This document shows, piece after piece, positions 16,660 through 23,749 of a DNA stretch of 64,000 bases. Position 1 is the first letter of the stretch; each line of letters starts with the position of its first letter. The stretch is from Leucobacter chinensis (GTDB taxonomy: Bacteria; Actinomycetota; Actinomycetes; Actinomycetales; Microbacteriaceae). The notes under the pieces were generated by a model that did not search any database, had not been told where the DNA came from, and worked only from the letters and a program-made list of their open reading frames with translations. The stretch is taken from positions 186,001 to 250,000 of the forward strand of contig NZ_JAHQZR010000005.1 of the NCBI RefSeq assembly GCF_019049105.1, in the 5' to 3' direction. The position numbers and the translations under genes are program-made.

Positions 16660-17631
16660 TTAAACGCGGTGTGAGCGAGCAGAACGAAACGCTCGGTGCA
16701 GGGAAGATAGCGAACCAAAGCCGCACTTTTCGGCAATCTGTATGAGCTTCAGTGTAGGGAATTCTTCTTTCAACTGCAGTGCGGCGGTGCTGCGTACTGT
16801 GTGTAAAAGTTCTGTAAAACTCGTTCCTTCTTTTTGGAAGGTTTGTTGAAGGTTGCGTACTGAAGTGTCGGTGTGCGCTGCGACCTGTTGTATAGTCAAC
16901 GTTTTTTCTGAGTAATGCTTCATAATATAGCTGTGGGCCCGAGTAAAGAGACTAGGCTGCTCTCCTTCTTGGTCGCCAAAGGTCGCCATGAGCAAGCTGC
17001 GCGTAACCTCGTAAGCTGCTGTCTGTAGCGGTTCTGCAACCGGGTTATCAACGTTTGTAATGCCGCATGCCGACATTACAAACGTCAGTAAGGGCTGGAG
17101 CGACTGCACGTTCAGGGCCGTGGCCGGGCTATTCGCCTGCTGGGCCGAGAGGATATCTGCGAAGAGCGGCTCTCGGATGCTGAGGTAGATGGCTTCATTG
17201 ATGGGTTCGGTCGTCTCAAACCTGATAGCGGTTTTGCCAGGAGGAATCAGCGCTACGCCAGGAGAACGGGTGAAAAACTTAGCCTCGGAGAGAATCTTGA
17301 ACCGACCAGCTCTGCTAAAGATCAACGTGGCAGTATGCTGCGACTCTACGGTTCTCGGCCACAAGACCCTTGACTCGGGCAGGTGTACGTGAACAAACCG
17401 AACTTGTGGAAACGAGACAGAGCGAACCGAGACGAGTTTGCTGTCTGTTAACTGCTCGAACACGAGGTTGGTTGTAGCAAGGAACTCCATAGCAGCACGT
17501 GAAATCTGCAGCTCTTCGAGGCCTCGTCCATGAAATGTTGTTCTGCTCATGGCTGTGAGAGAACGGGGCTCGAGCGAGGTGCCGTATGAAGGTTCCCTTA
17601 TAAAATTTTGCTGAAGTTTGCGACTGTTCAT
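16660..17631 (-). CDS. AraC family transcriptional regulator next to pilus operon
   Basis: This 323-residue protein has an N-terminal AraC-binding-like domain (about 35-190) with the cupin stretches ATLIFSRAGRFKIL and VALIPPGKTAIRF. The C-terminal 85 residues hold the two AraC helix-turn-helices (LTIQQVAAHTDTSVRNLQQTF and LKLIQIAEKCGFGSLSSLHRAF). I chose the ATG at 17631 because AGGAGG lies seven bases upstream; the frame continues upstream only through a TTG without such a site. It converges on the sortase gene, so it is a candidate regulator of the pilus operon, but that is inference. A run of seven G lies just upstream of the ribosome-binding site. Confidence 0.88.
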   Translation of the reverse strand: MNSRKLQQNFIREPSYGTSLEPRSLTAMSRTTFHGRGLEELQISRAAMEFLATTNLVFEQLTDSKLVSVRSVSFPQVRFVHVHLPESRVLWPRTVESQHTATLIFSRAGRFKILSEAKFFTRSPGVALIPPGKTAIRFETTEPINEAIYLSIREPLFADILSAQQANSPATALNVQSLQPLLTFVMSACGITNVDNPVAEPLQTAAYEVTRSLLMATFGDQEGEQPSLFTRAHSYIMKHYSEKTLTIQQVAAHTDTSVRNLQQTFQKEGTSFTELLHTVRSTAALQLKEEFPTLKLIQIAEKCGFGSLSSLHRAFRSARSHRV

Positions 17632-17654
17632 GCGAACGGCCTCCTGGATGTCTG

Positions 17655-17661
17655 CCCCCCC
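17655..17661. repeat. Seven-G run (minus strand) beside the AraC ribosome-binding site
   Basis: Seven C on the plus strand are seven G on the strand of the AraC gene, in its presumed leader. They lie about ten bases upstream of the AGGAGG and 24 bases upstream of the ATG. A change in length here would not shift the chosen reading frame but could change leader structure or access to the ribosome-binding site. Confidence 0.7.
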
Positions 17662-17863
17662 ATGAGCAAATACCAGTCTTAAGAATAGCATCGAAGCCAA
17701 CAACTGTTGCCCATTGATTATGTATCGATGAGAAACAGATGGGGTGGAGTTATTGCTTCAGCGTTTGAGGCCATGTGGAAGCCCGGGTGTCGAACAACGC
17801 GTAAAGCCTTTCAGCAAACGCACTGCGTTATCTTTTTGCGGTGGTTTCTGAGAGGTTATGAAA

Positions 17864-17941
17864 GCGGAAAGAAAGGACCGGGCAGGGGAAGCGTTATTTT
17901 TCACCCCCCCCCAGGCGTTACCCCTGTCTTTCCTTTTCCGC
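17864..17941. repeat. Long imperfect inverted repeat with a 9-C run in its loop
   Basis: The left arm starts GCGGAAAG (17864) and ends CAGGGGAAGCG (17883-17893). The right arm starts CGTTACCCCTG (17916-17926) and ends TTTTCCGC (17934-17941). The arms pair along most of about 26 positions with a few mismatches and a small bulge. The loop contains TTATTTTTCA followed by nine C (17904-17912). It is about 235 bp upstream of the AraC start. Confidence 0.7.
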
Positions 17942-18248
17942 CTGCGGCTGCGTAATATTTGTATGACAGCTTCATTGCGCAGCCGCATCTTGTCTTGCTG
18001 GAAAACCTCGGGGGTAAGCTCGGGCCCAGCGAAGGAGCACGAGAATGCTTATGCGAGCTTAACGTCAACCTGAGGTTGCTTGCGTGTTCTGCAGCTTCCC
18101 ATGATCTAAGACGACCAATGCACGGGCACAGCACTATTTGGTATCTGGTATCGAGCGGATGTCAGTCTAAGCGCGGAGGGCGGGCCGCGAAGCTGTGAAA
18201 CGCTGCATTACATCGCGCTTTGAAGACTTATCGGCGATGTTCGGTCCC

Positions 18249-18272
18249 GTGGTCGCGTGGTCGCGTGGTCCC
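18249..18272. repeat. Three tandem copies of an 8-bp unit
   Basis: GTGGTCGC, GTGGTCGC and GTGGTCCC follow each other without gaps. The array is 26 bp downstream of the hydrolase stop codon and outside any gene. Short arrays like this can change copy number by slippage. Confidence 0.8.
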
Positions 18273-18297
18273 GCGGTTGTGTGAATGAATGGTGTAG

Positions 18298-19113
18298 CTA
18301 CTCGTCTATGAAGAAACTGCGGAGCGCTGAAATGACCTCATCGGGTTTTTCAGCGTGCACCCAATGGCCTGCTCCGTGCACCGTCAGGCGTATAGTCTTC
18401 GGAAAGAGTGAGCGCATGGTTGGCTCGTCAGCGTCACTAATATAAGGGGAATCCGAGCCTGCTACCCAGAGAACAGGGCCGGTGTACGTTGCTCCGTTAA
18501 CATCTGGAAAAGACATGATGGTTGGCAGCTTTGCGTGGAGCAGGTGCAAGTTCGGCTCCCAAACGAATCCCTCATCATTGCGACGCAAGTTTTGGAGGAG
18601 GAACCCACGCACGCCGTCATCAGGAATGAGTGGTTTGAGCTGGGCAGCAGCATCGGTGCGTTTCTCAAGAACAGCAAGATCAATGGTTGCGAGTGAGCCG
18701 AGTAGGTGATCGAATTGACCACGGTTAGAGACTGTATTCGTCGGCGAAATATCGATGACCACGAGTCTGCGCACAAGGTCTGGGTGTCGCAAGGCTAGCG
18801 TCATTGCCACTTTGCCGCCCATGGAATGACCAACGAGGTCGATAGGGAGCTGCTCGTCGCAAGTCTCGCGAATGTGTTGGGCAACCAAGTCGGCGAGCTC
18901 GTTGTAACTCAGGTCTTCAGTCCAAGCTGATTGACCATGGTTGGGGAGGTCAATCAGTAGGCTTTCGGCTTCAGGAAGCAGAGCATTTGCGATGCGCGTG
19001 AAATTTTTGCCTCTGCCAAACAGTCCGTGAAGAAACACAATGCGTTGCTTCGTTCTGCTCGGGTTCTCGGCAACCAGAGTGGAGTGCACATGTGATGAGG
19101 TCGGTGGAGTCAC
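18298..19113 (-). CDS. Alpha/beta hydrolase (YbfF-like esterase)
   Basis: This 271-residue cytosolic enzyme has an alpha/beta-hydrolase fold. RIVFLHGLFGRGKNF supplies the oxyanion-hole HG. The nucleophile elbow GHSMGG holds S97, and the catalytic His is H250 in GAGHWVHAEKP. An acid in the segment VLWVAGSDSPYI is probable. The substrate is not evident; relatives are carboxylesterases with broad range. The start is a GTG at 19113 with only a modest ribosome-binding sequence. It lies 53 bp downstream of the small membrane protein gene on the same strand and is probably co-transcribed. Confidence 0.9.
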   Translation of the reverse strand: MTPPTSSHVHSTLVAENPSRTKQRIVFLHGLFGRGKNFTRIANALLPEAESLLIDLPNHGQSAWTEDLSYNELADLVAQHIRETCDEQLPIDLVGHSMGGKVAMTLALRHPDLVRRLVVIDISPTNTVSNRGQFDHLLGSLATIDLAVLEKRTDAAAQLKPLIPDDGVRGFLLQNLRRNDEGFVWEPNLHLLHAKLPTIMSFPDVNGATYTGPVLWVAGSDSPYISDADEPTMRSLFPKTIRLTVHGAGHWVHAEKPDEVISALRSFFIDE

Positions 19114-19166
19114 TCTTCTAATCTACCTGGCTTCTGAAGCTGTTGGTGATGAGCAAGCCCTTTAGC

Positions 19167-19547
19167 TTAGTAGCGCGTGACCGGTTCTCTATAGGTCGAG
19201 TTGCCAAGGCCAATGATAAAAAAGCCGATGACTGGAAAGAGCCAGAGTAGGAAAATGGAAAACACTGGGCCCTTACCGAAGTTTTCCCCCACACGTACCG
19301 CAACGAACGCTGCGAGGATGAGGTTTACCACGGGAATGAGGTATAGCAGGACAAACCAGCCCGAGTAACCGGCGATCTTTACGAGAATAACGAGATTGAC
19401 GATGGGAATAAAAGCGAGAATGCCTGAGTAGCCGGCCTTCGAGAAGACACGCCAGATCGCGATCGCGAGCAGGAGATAAAAAGCGAGACCAACTGCTGAG
19501 AAACTTGCGATACTTGCAGCTGTAAAAAGTTCACCAAAGTTGACCAT
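19167..19547 (-). CDS. Small DUF5684-type membrane protein
   Basis: This 126-residue protein has four predicted helices. The repeated pattern AIWRVFSKAGYSGILAFIPIVNLVILVKIAGYSGWFVLLYLIPVVNLI is typical of DUF5684 proteins of unknown function. I chose the ATG at 19547, which removes a basic, proline-rich extension without membrane character. It is followed by the hydrolase gene on the same strand. Confidence 0.78.
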   Translation of the reverse strand: MVNFGELFTAASIASFSAVGLAFYLLLAIAIWRVFSKAGYSGILAFIPIVNLVILVKIAGYSGWFVLLYLIPVVNLILAAFVAVRVGENFGKGPVFSIFLLWLFPVIGFFIIGLGNSTYREPVTRY

Positions 19548-19892
19548 GGTTTCATCATAAGTCCTCGGTGGCTGACGTGCGGGTCGGCCTCGGCTGTGGC
19601 ACTTCATGCTGCGTCGAACTAAGTTGGTGGTTTTCGCAGGCTGAGCCGAGAAAAGACAAAGTCTAAGCGCTCGACGGGTGTTGAAAGAGGTCTCTTTTTG
19701 GTCCAGTTTTCACGGAAGCACTGCGATCAAAAACACGCATGTCATCAAGCGCAAAAAAGAAGCCGCCTGGCGAAGTGAGATTACGCAACTGTTCGAAAGT
19801 ATGCGAGATTATGTATGCGGAGAGCAAGAAACGGCCTGTTTCTGTGACCCACAGTCCCCCGAATCGCAGATGCGCTTGGCCGTTTTTACCGC

Positions 19893-19941
19893 CGGTGGCT
19901 GCGCGTGATATCCCCCCCCCAGAAGTCCCGCGGAGCCACCG
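19893..19941. repeat. GC-rich hairpin with a 9-C run in its loop
   Basis: Arms CGGTGGCTGCGCG (19893-19905) and CGCGGAGCCACCG (19929-19941) pair over 13 bases with one mismatch. The 23-base loop contains TGATAT followed by nine C (19912-19920). Confidence 0.75.
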
Positions 19942-20465
19942 AACACCTTTATATGGTAGCACTGCCAACGCCGAAGTTCTCAGGACGCGATGTGGTAGTC
20001 CAGCCCCTCATGAACTGATATTGGCAGAAGGGTCTCAGTGCCACTCTTTGCGGTAGCACCTCGCGGTTCGCTGCTACTCATGGGAAGAGCAGGTTCGGCG
20101 CATCGCGTCTTGCCGGGCTTGACCCATGTGTCTCGTGACGGACTCAGTTGAATTCAGAAGGTGCGCACGACTAAGGTCGTGTGAGATCTCTGCTGGGTAG
20201 GCACCCGCGCTTGTTGCGGGGGTTTGCGTGCCGGCCGCGTATGAGAGCTTGTTTCAGGAATCGAGCGACTCACCTACATTCTCTAGGTGCGATGCGATTC
20301 GGTGCGCATTTTACTTACAGAGAGTCTTTAACGAATCGTGACGTGGGTTATGGTGGCGAATTGATGTCGTCTGGCGCAAACCTGACGTGCAGAGCGCGCA
20401 TTGTGCCAGGGGCTACGCGCTGTTATGTCAAATTAGGTGAGCGGGAACGGGAACGATTGCGGTGC

Positions 20466-20499
20466 CCCTGCGGCATAGCCCCCCCCCCACGCCACAGGG
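20466..20499. repeat. Hairpin with a 10-C run in its loop
   Basis: CCCTGCGGC (20466-20474) and GCCACAGGG (20491-20499) pair over nine bases with one C-A mismatch. The loop is ATAG, then ten C (20479-20488), the longest run in the window, then AC. It lies about 315 bp upstream of the LRR protein start. Confidence 0.75.
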
Positions 20500-20802
20500 T
20501 AAAGCGTCGTATTCGCCGTACCGCTGGCGACTGTGCAGAGCCCCTCCTCGGACTGCCTGTGCAGTCGCCGTTATTGTTGGGCCAGGGATCTTTAGCTGCT
20601 CATTCACGGGGTGATGGCCGGAGCGCAGGCCTGGCAAGTGTGCGTACGAGACGAGCGACACGAATTACGCGTGTTTCCCAACAAGATACGCGTCCCAATA
20701 CTCGAATTCTGCTCGCCTGGTATGGGATGGTTTAGGCATAGACAGGCATCTACTCCTGTGGGTGTTTGAATTCTAGCTTTGACGTTGGAGGGGAGAAACT
20801 AC

Positions 20803-22452
20803 GTGAAGCAAGTTTCGTTAATGGCTGATAAGCGTAGGTGGCAAGCGCTGCTCTCGTGCTTTGGGGCGATGGTGCTGGGCGCAGGCCTCTCTCTCGTGCT
20901 GCCAACGGTCGAAGCGCATGGTGCAGAGAAGCCGACGTACACGAACATCGATCTTGACGACGTGGCAATTCCAGAAGGCAACGCTTCAGAGCATGACTAT
21001 AAGCCTGAACCTATGAGCCGCGCGAACGATGATGAACTCGTATACATGCCCGACCCGGTGCTCAAGAGCATTGTGAGCCGTCTCACGAACTCCAATGAAG
21101 CAACGCTCAGCGTTGGTGATGTGCGACGCCTCTACTGGCTTGATGGCGAGGGTCGAGGCATTACAGACCTCACCGGGCTTGAACATGCCGAGAGCATGCA
21201 GATTATGCATGTCCAGAACAACCAAATTGAGACGTTCGAGCCGCTGCGCGACCTGCCTGCGCTTACCCAGATTAAGGCGAGCAACAACCCGGGGCTCAGC
21301 GATATCTCGTCGCTCTCGACGATTCCTCAAATTAACTGGCTTGAGTTGAACCGTACCGCGGTTGATTCGCTTGAAGGGCTGCGAGGCAATACCGCACTCG
21401 AGTGGTTGCAGGTCGCATACACCAAGGTGACCGACCTTGACCCGTTGACCGGGGTTACGACCCTCACCGACATCAACTTTCAAAACACCGAAGTGTCTGA
21501 TCTTGAGCCGCTGAGGGGCATGGCTCGGCTCACCTCTGTGGGGGCCGCCAGCGCTCAGATCGAAAGCATCGAGCCGCTTGACGGCAAGCGAGAACTCGAA
21601 CTGCTCAACATCAACCGCAACCACGTGAGCGACCTCTCATACATTGAGACGATGCCAAAGCTTCGAACGGTTGGCTTCCAGGCGCAAACGGTCACCGGGC
21701 CACCGGTGCTGGTGCCCGAGGGTGCCGACGAATACACCAAGATTGATGTGGCCGACAGCTTCTCGATGGCATACGGCCAGCGACAAGCGGTCTCTGAGCT
21801 TGCAGAGCCAACGGAAGACGGCGAGGGCGCAATCTGGCGCGGTCTTAACGGTAATGAAGGCGATGAAGGGGCTACAGAGGTTCGGGTAGGCGTTTCGAAG
21901 CCGATTGTTGCCAATGGCCCTCCCTTCTCAGCGGTCATTGCGTACCCTGTTGAGCGGGCTACCTTCGTGAACGACGATCCTGTCGCAGGCCACCTCGAAA
22001 CCGATTACTCGTTTTCTTTCATCGCGACTGAGGGCTTCATCAACGACGAGGCGATCGGCGACGAAACGAACCGTTACACCCTGCTCTCGGGCGAGGTGCC
22101 GGGTCTTGAATTCGGCCCAGATGGAGTGCTGTCTGGTGTGCCCACCGAGCAGGGGGTCTTTGATCTTGCGGTAAGGGCGACCGATAAGCACGGCAACCGT
22201 ATCGATGCTGGGTACTCGGTAACAGTTGGCGAAAAGCCGGTTGACCCGGAGCCTCCGGTTGATCCTGAGCCTCCGGTTAATCCCGATCCGCCGGTCATTC
22301 CTGACCCGCCGGTACAACCAGAGCCGCCGGTAACCCCTGGCCCTGAGCTACCAAATACCGGTGGTGTCGTGCCAGCGTGGCTGCTTGCCAGCGCAGGTGG
22401 CGTCGTTTTGACGGGCATAGCGTTGCTTATGCGACGAAAGTCAGCCGCATAA
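20803..22452 (+). CDS. Internalin-like leucine-rich-repeat protein with LPNTG anchor
   Basis: This is a 549-residue exported protein. A signal peptide occupies about residues 1-40 (ending VEAHGAE). About eight LRRs of 20-22 residues lie at about 119-292, with the internalin-like pattern L..L..L.L..N.I.D..PL. An Ig-like (putative-Ig/cadherin-like) segment precedes the anchor, around LLSGEVPGLEFGPDGVLSGVPTEQGVFDLAV. A proline-rich linker of PVDPEPP-type repeats (about 482-518) leads to LPNTGG, a helix and MRRKSAA. It is probably a wall-anchored adhesin. I chose the GTG at 20803 because GGAGGGGAG lies just upstream. No housekeeping sortase gene is in the window. Confidence 0.88.
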   Translation: MKQVSLMADKRRWQALLSCFGAMVLGAGLSLVLPTVEAHGAEKPTYTNIDLDDVAIPEGNASEHDYKPEPMSRANDDELVYMPDPVLKSIVSRLTNSNEATLSVGDVRRLYWLDGEGRGITDLTGLEHAESMQIMHVQNNQIETFEPLRDLPALTQIKASNNPGLSDISSLSTIPQINWLELNRTAVDSLEGLRGNTALEWLQVAYTKVTDLDPLTGVTTLTDINFQNTEVSDLEPLRGMARLTSVGAASAQIESIEPLDGKRELELLNINRNHVSDLSYIETMPKLRTVGFQAQTVTGPPVLVPEGADEYTKIDVADSFSMAYGQRQAVSELAEPTEDGEGAIWRGLNGNEGDEGATEVRVGVSKPIVANGPPFSAVIAYPVERATFVNDDPVAGHLETDYSFSFIATEGFINDEAIGDETNRYTLLSGEVPGLEFGPDGVLSGVPTEQGVFDLAVRATDKHGNRIDAGYSVTVGEKPVDPEPPVDPEPPVNPDPPVIPDPPVQPEPPVTPGPELPNTGGVVPAWLLASAGGVVLTGIALLMRRKSAA

Positions 22453-22471
22453 GCAAGGCCCATTCTCGGTA

Positions 22472-22520
22472 AAACGCTGCCGGTTCTCTCTGCAGAGAGC
22501 CGGCAGCGTTTTTGTTTTTG
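22472..22520 (+). terminator. Rho-independent terminator after the LRR gene
   Basis: Arms AAACGCTGCCGGTTCTCT (22472-22489) and AGAGAGCCGGCAGCGTTT (22494-22511) pair over 18 positions with one wobble and a 4-nt loop. A T-rich tail TTGTTTTT follows. Confidence 0.92.
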
Positions 22521-22527
22521 GCGCAAA

Positions 22528-23724
22528 ATGACCTTTAAACTGTTGCGCGTGCTTCGTATACTCACCTTCATCGGCATTGGTCTGGGCCTCGGCGGCCTCG
22601 TCGTTCAGGTCGTAGGCCCGCCGGGAGGCGCAACGTGGGCGATTCCTCTGGGCCTCTGTCTGACCGTGCTGTGCGGCACGCTGCTGCTCGTTGCGAAGTC
22701 GGCAACGGCTGTGGCGATGCCCTCGCCCAAGACCGTTCTCGCGGCGAGACAGGCGGGCCGAGTCGGCCGTGCGCGCATCGACAGCCTGCAGCAGACCGGT
22801 ACGCAAATAAACGATCAACCCGTGTGCGTGCTCACACTCACGGTTCAGCCACGCGATGCGGCCGCCTACCGCACCGAAACACGCAGGGTCGTTCGGGTCA
22901 CCGACGTGCCGCGGTATCAGCCGGGCAGCGTGCATGAGGTTGCGGTGCTTGCTGAGGGGGAGCCAGACGTGGCACTGCTCGACGATGGCGCATTGCGTGA
23001 CGAGCTAGGACAGCTTGAAGTGCCCGAAGCCTCTGCGGCAGGGCCGGTGCGTGTTCCCGGCCGGGGCCAGCTGAACCCAGAAGGCAAACGCACGAAACCG
23101 CTTCTGGGCACAGGTGCGAAAGGTCGCACATGGCGCATCGGGCTGTACGTTCTCGCGTTGGTTGCTGCGGCCGCGCTTGTCGTGTTGCCGTACCGTGAGG
23201 GCGTCATGAACACGATTGAAGCTTGGCAGCACGGCGAGAGGGCAGCCGATGTGATGCAGCCAGCAACGCTTGAGCGTGCGATCGAAGCGCTCACTGGCGA
23301 GACTGGCCACGACAATGCCGTCTCGGTTGTGATCACTCATGATTACGTGCACTACACGGCCCCGGTCGTCGCGGGCTCGCAAGACACCGATGTGTGGATC
23401 TACCGTGGTGGCGTCGTCTCGCACGAAGGCCCCGCCTCGATTCAGCCCGAAACCGCGGGGGAGCAGTTCTCGGTGCGAGACATTGCCTGGGAGGCTCTGC
23501 TTCCCGGAGCGCAGAAGGCCGCGAGTGACGCTGGGATTGATGACCTCGCGTCGCTCAGTATGTACCTCAACCGTGGGTTTATCGAGGTCGATGGCGAAAC
23601 GGGACCATCGCTTGAAAAGAGCGGCGCCGTTGAGATTGGCGGCAGCCTCGAGACTGACTACCGAAAGTATTCGCTTGTGTTTGAGGGCGATGGGAGCGGC
23701 CAGGTGACACTCACCGAGCAGTAG
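22528..23724 (+). CDS. Membrane protein of unknown function, three predicted helices
   Basis: I do not recognise this 398-residue protein. Two hydrophobic helices lie at about residues 9-58 (LTFIGIGLGLGGLVVQVVG, AIPLGLCLTVLCGTLLL). A soluble domain follows (about 65-190) with an SHOCT-free, DUF3592-like beta pattern (VCVLTLTVQPRDAAAYRTETRRVVRVTDVPRYQPGSVHEVAV). A third helix lies at about 205-222 and an extracellular C-terminal domain completes it. The ATG at 22528 falls eight bases after the T-run of the preceding terminator and has no ribosome-binding site. The mRNA may therefore be leaderless, or the true start may be a GTG seven codons later. Confidence 0.7.
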   Translation: MTFKLLRVLRILTFIGIGLGLGGLVVQVVGPPGGATWAIPLGLCLTVLCGTLLLVAKSATAVAMPSPKTVLAARQAGRVGRARIDSLQQTGTQINDQPVCVLTLTVQPRDAAAYRTETRRVVRVTDVPRYQPGSVHEVAVLAEGEPDVALLDDGALRDELGQLEVPEASAAGPVRVPGRGQLNPEGKRTKPLLGTGAKGRTWRIGLYVLALVAAAALVVLPYREGVMNTIEAWQHGERAADVMQPATLERAIEALTGETGHDNAVSVVITHDYVHYTAPVVAGSQDTDVWIYRGGVVSHEGPASIQPETAGEQFSVRDIAWEALLPGAQKAASDAGIDDLASLSMYLNRGFIEVDGETGPSLEKSGAVEIGGSLETDYRKYSLVFEGDGSGQVTLTEQ

Positions 23725-23749
23725 CAGCGGGGCTGTGCCTGCTGCCGTG

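Larger units (their letters stand above)
17662..18297. other. Non-coding region upstream of the AraC gene
   Basis: Together with the leader this is over 650 bp without a supported gene. It lies upstream of the AraC start and downstream of the hydrolase stop. It holds the poly-C hairpin at 17864-17941 and an 8-bp tandem repeat at 18249. Open frames here have no ribosome-binding site or domain. The AraC promoter must lie in it. Confidence 0.55.
19548..20802. other. 1.25-kb non-coding region upstream of the LRR surface protein
   Basis: No open frame here has both a start signal and sensible protein content. The longest (20181-20735, plus) is arginine-rich, crosses a 10-C run and matches nothing I know. 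The region holds two hairpins with poly-C loops (19893 and 20466) and a small hairpin CACGAC/GTCGTG at 20166-20181. An 8-bp GGCGACTG/CAGTCGCC dyad lies at 20526-20569. It should hold promoters for the small membrane protein (minus) and the LRR gene (plus). It may also hide a decayed gene or a non-coding RNA. Confidence 0.5.

Noticed and set aside
16542-16660. The first poly-C run as part of a hairpin loop like the other three.
   Set aside because: No stem encloses it; it follows the convergent terminator hairpin. I counted it as a run but not as a hairpin-loop element.
20181-20735. A 184-codon plus-strand frame upstream of the LRR gene.
   Set aside because: It is arginine-rich without domains, lacks a ribosome-binding site and reads through a 10-C run that would shift frame with any slippage. 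I treat the region as non-coding.
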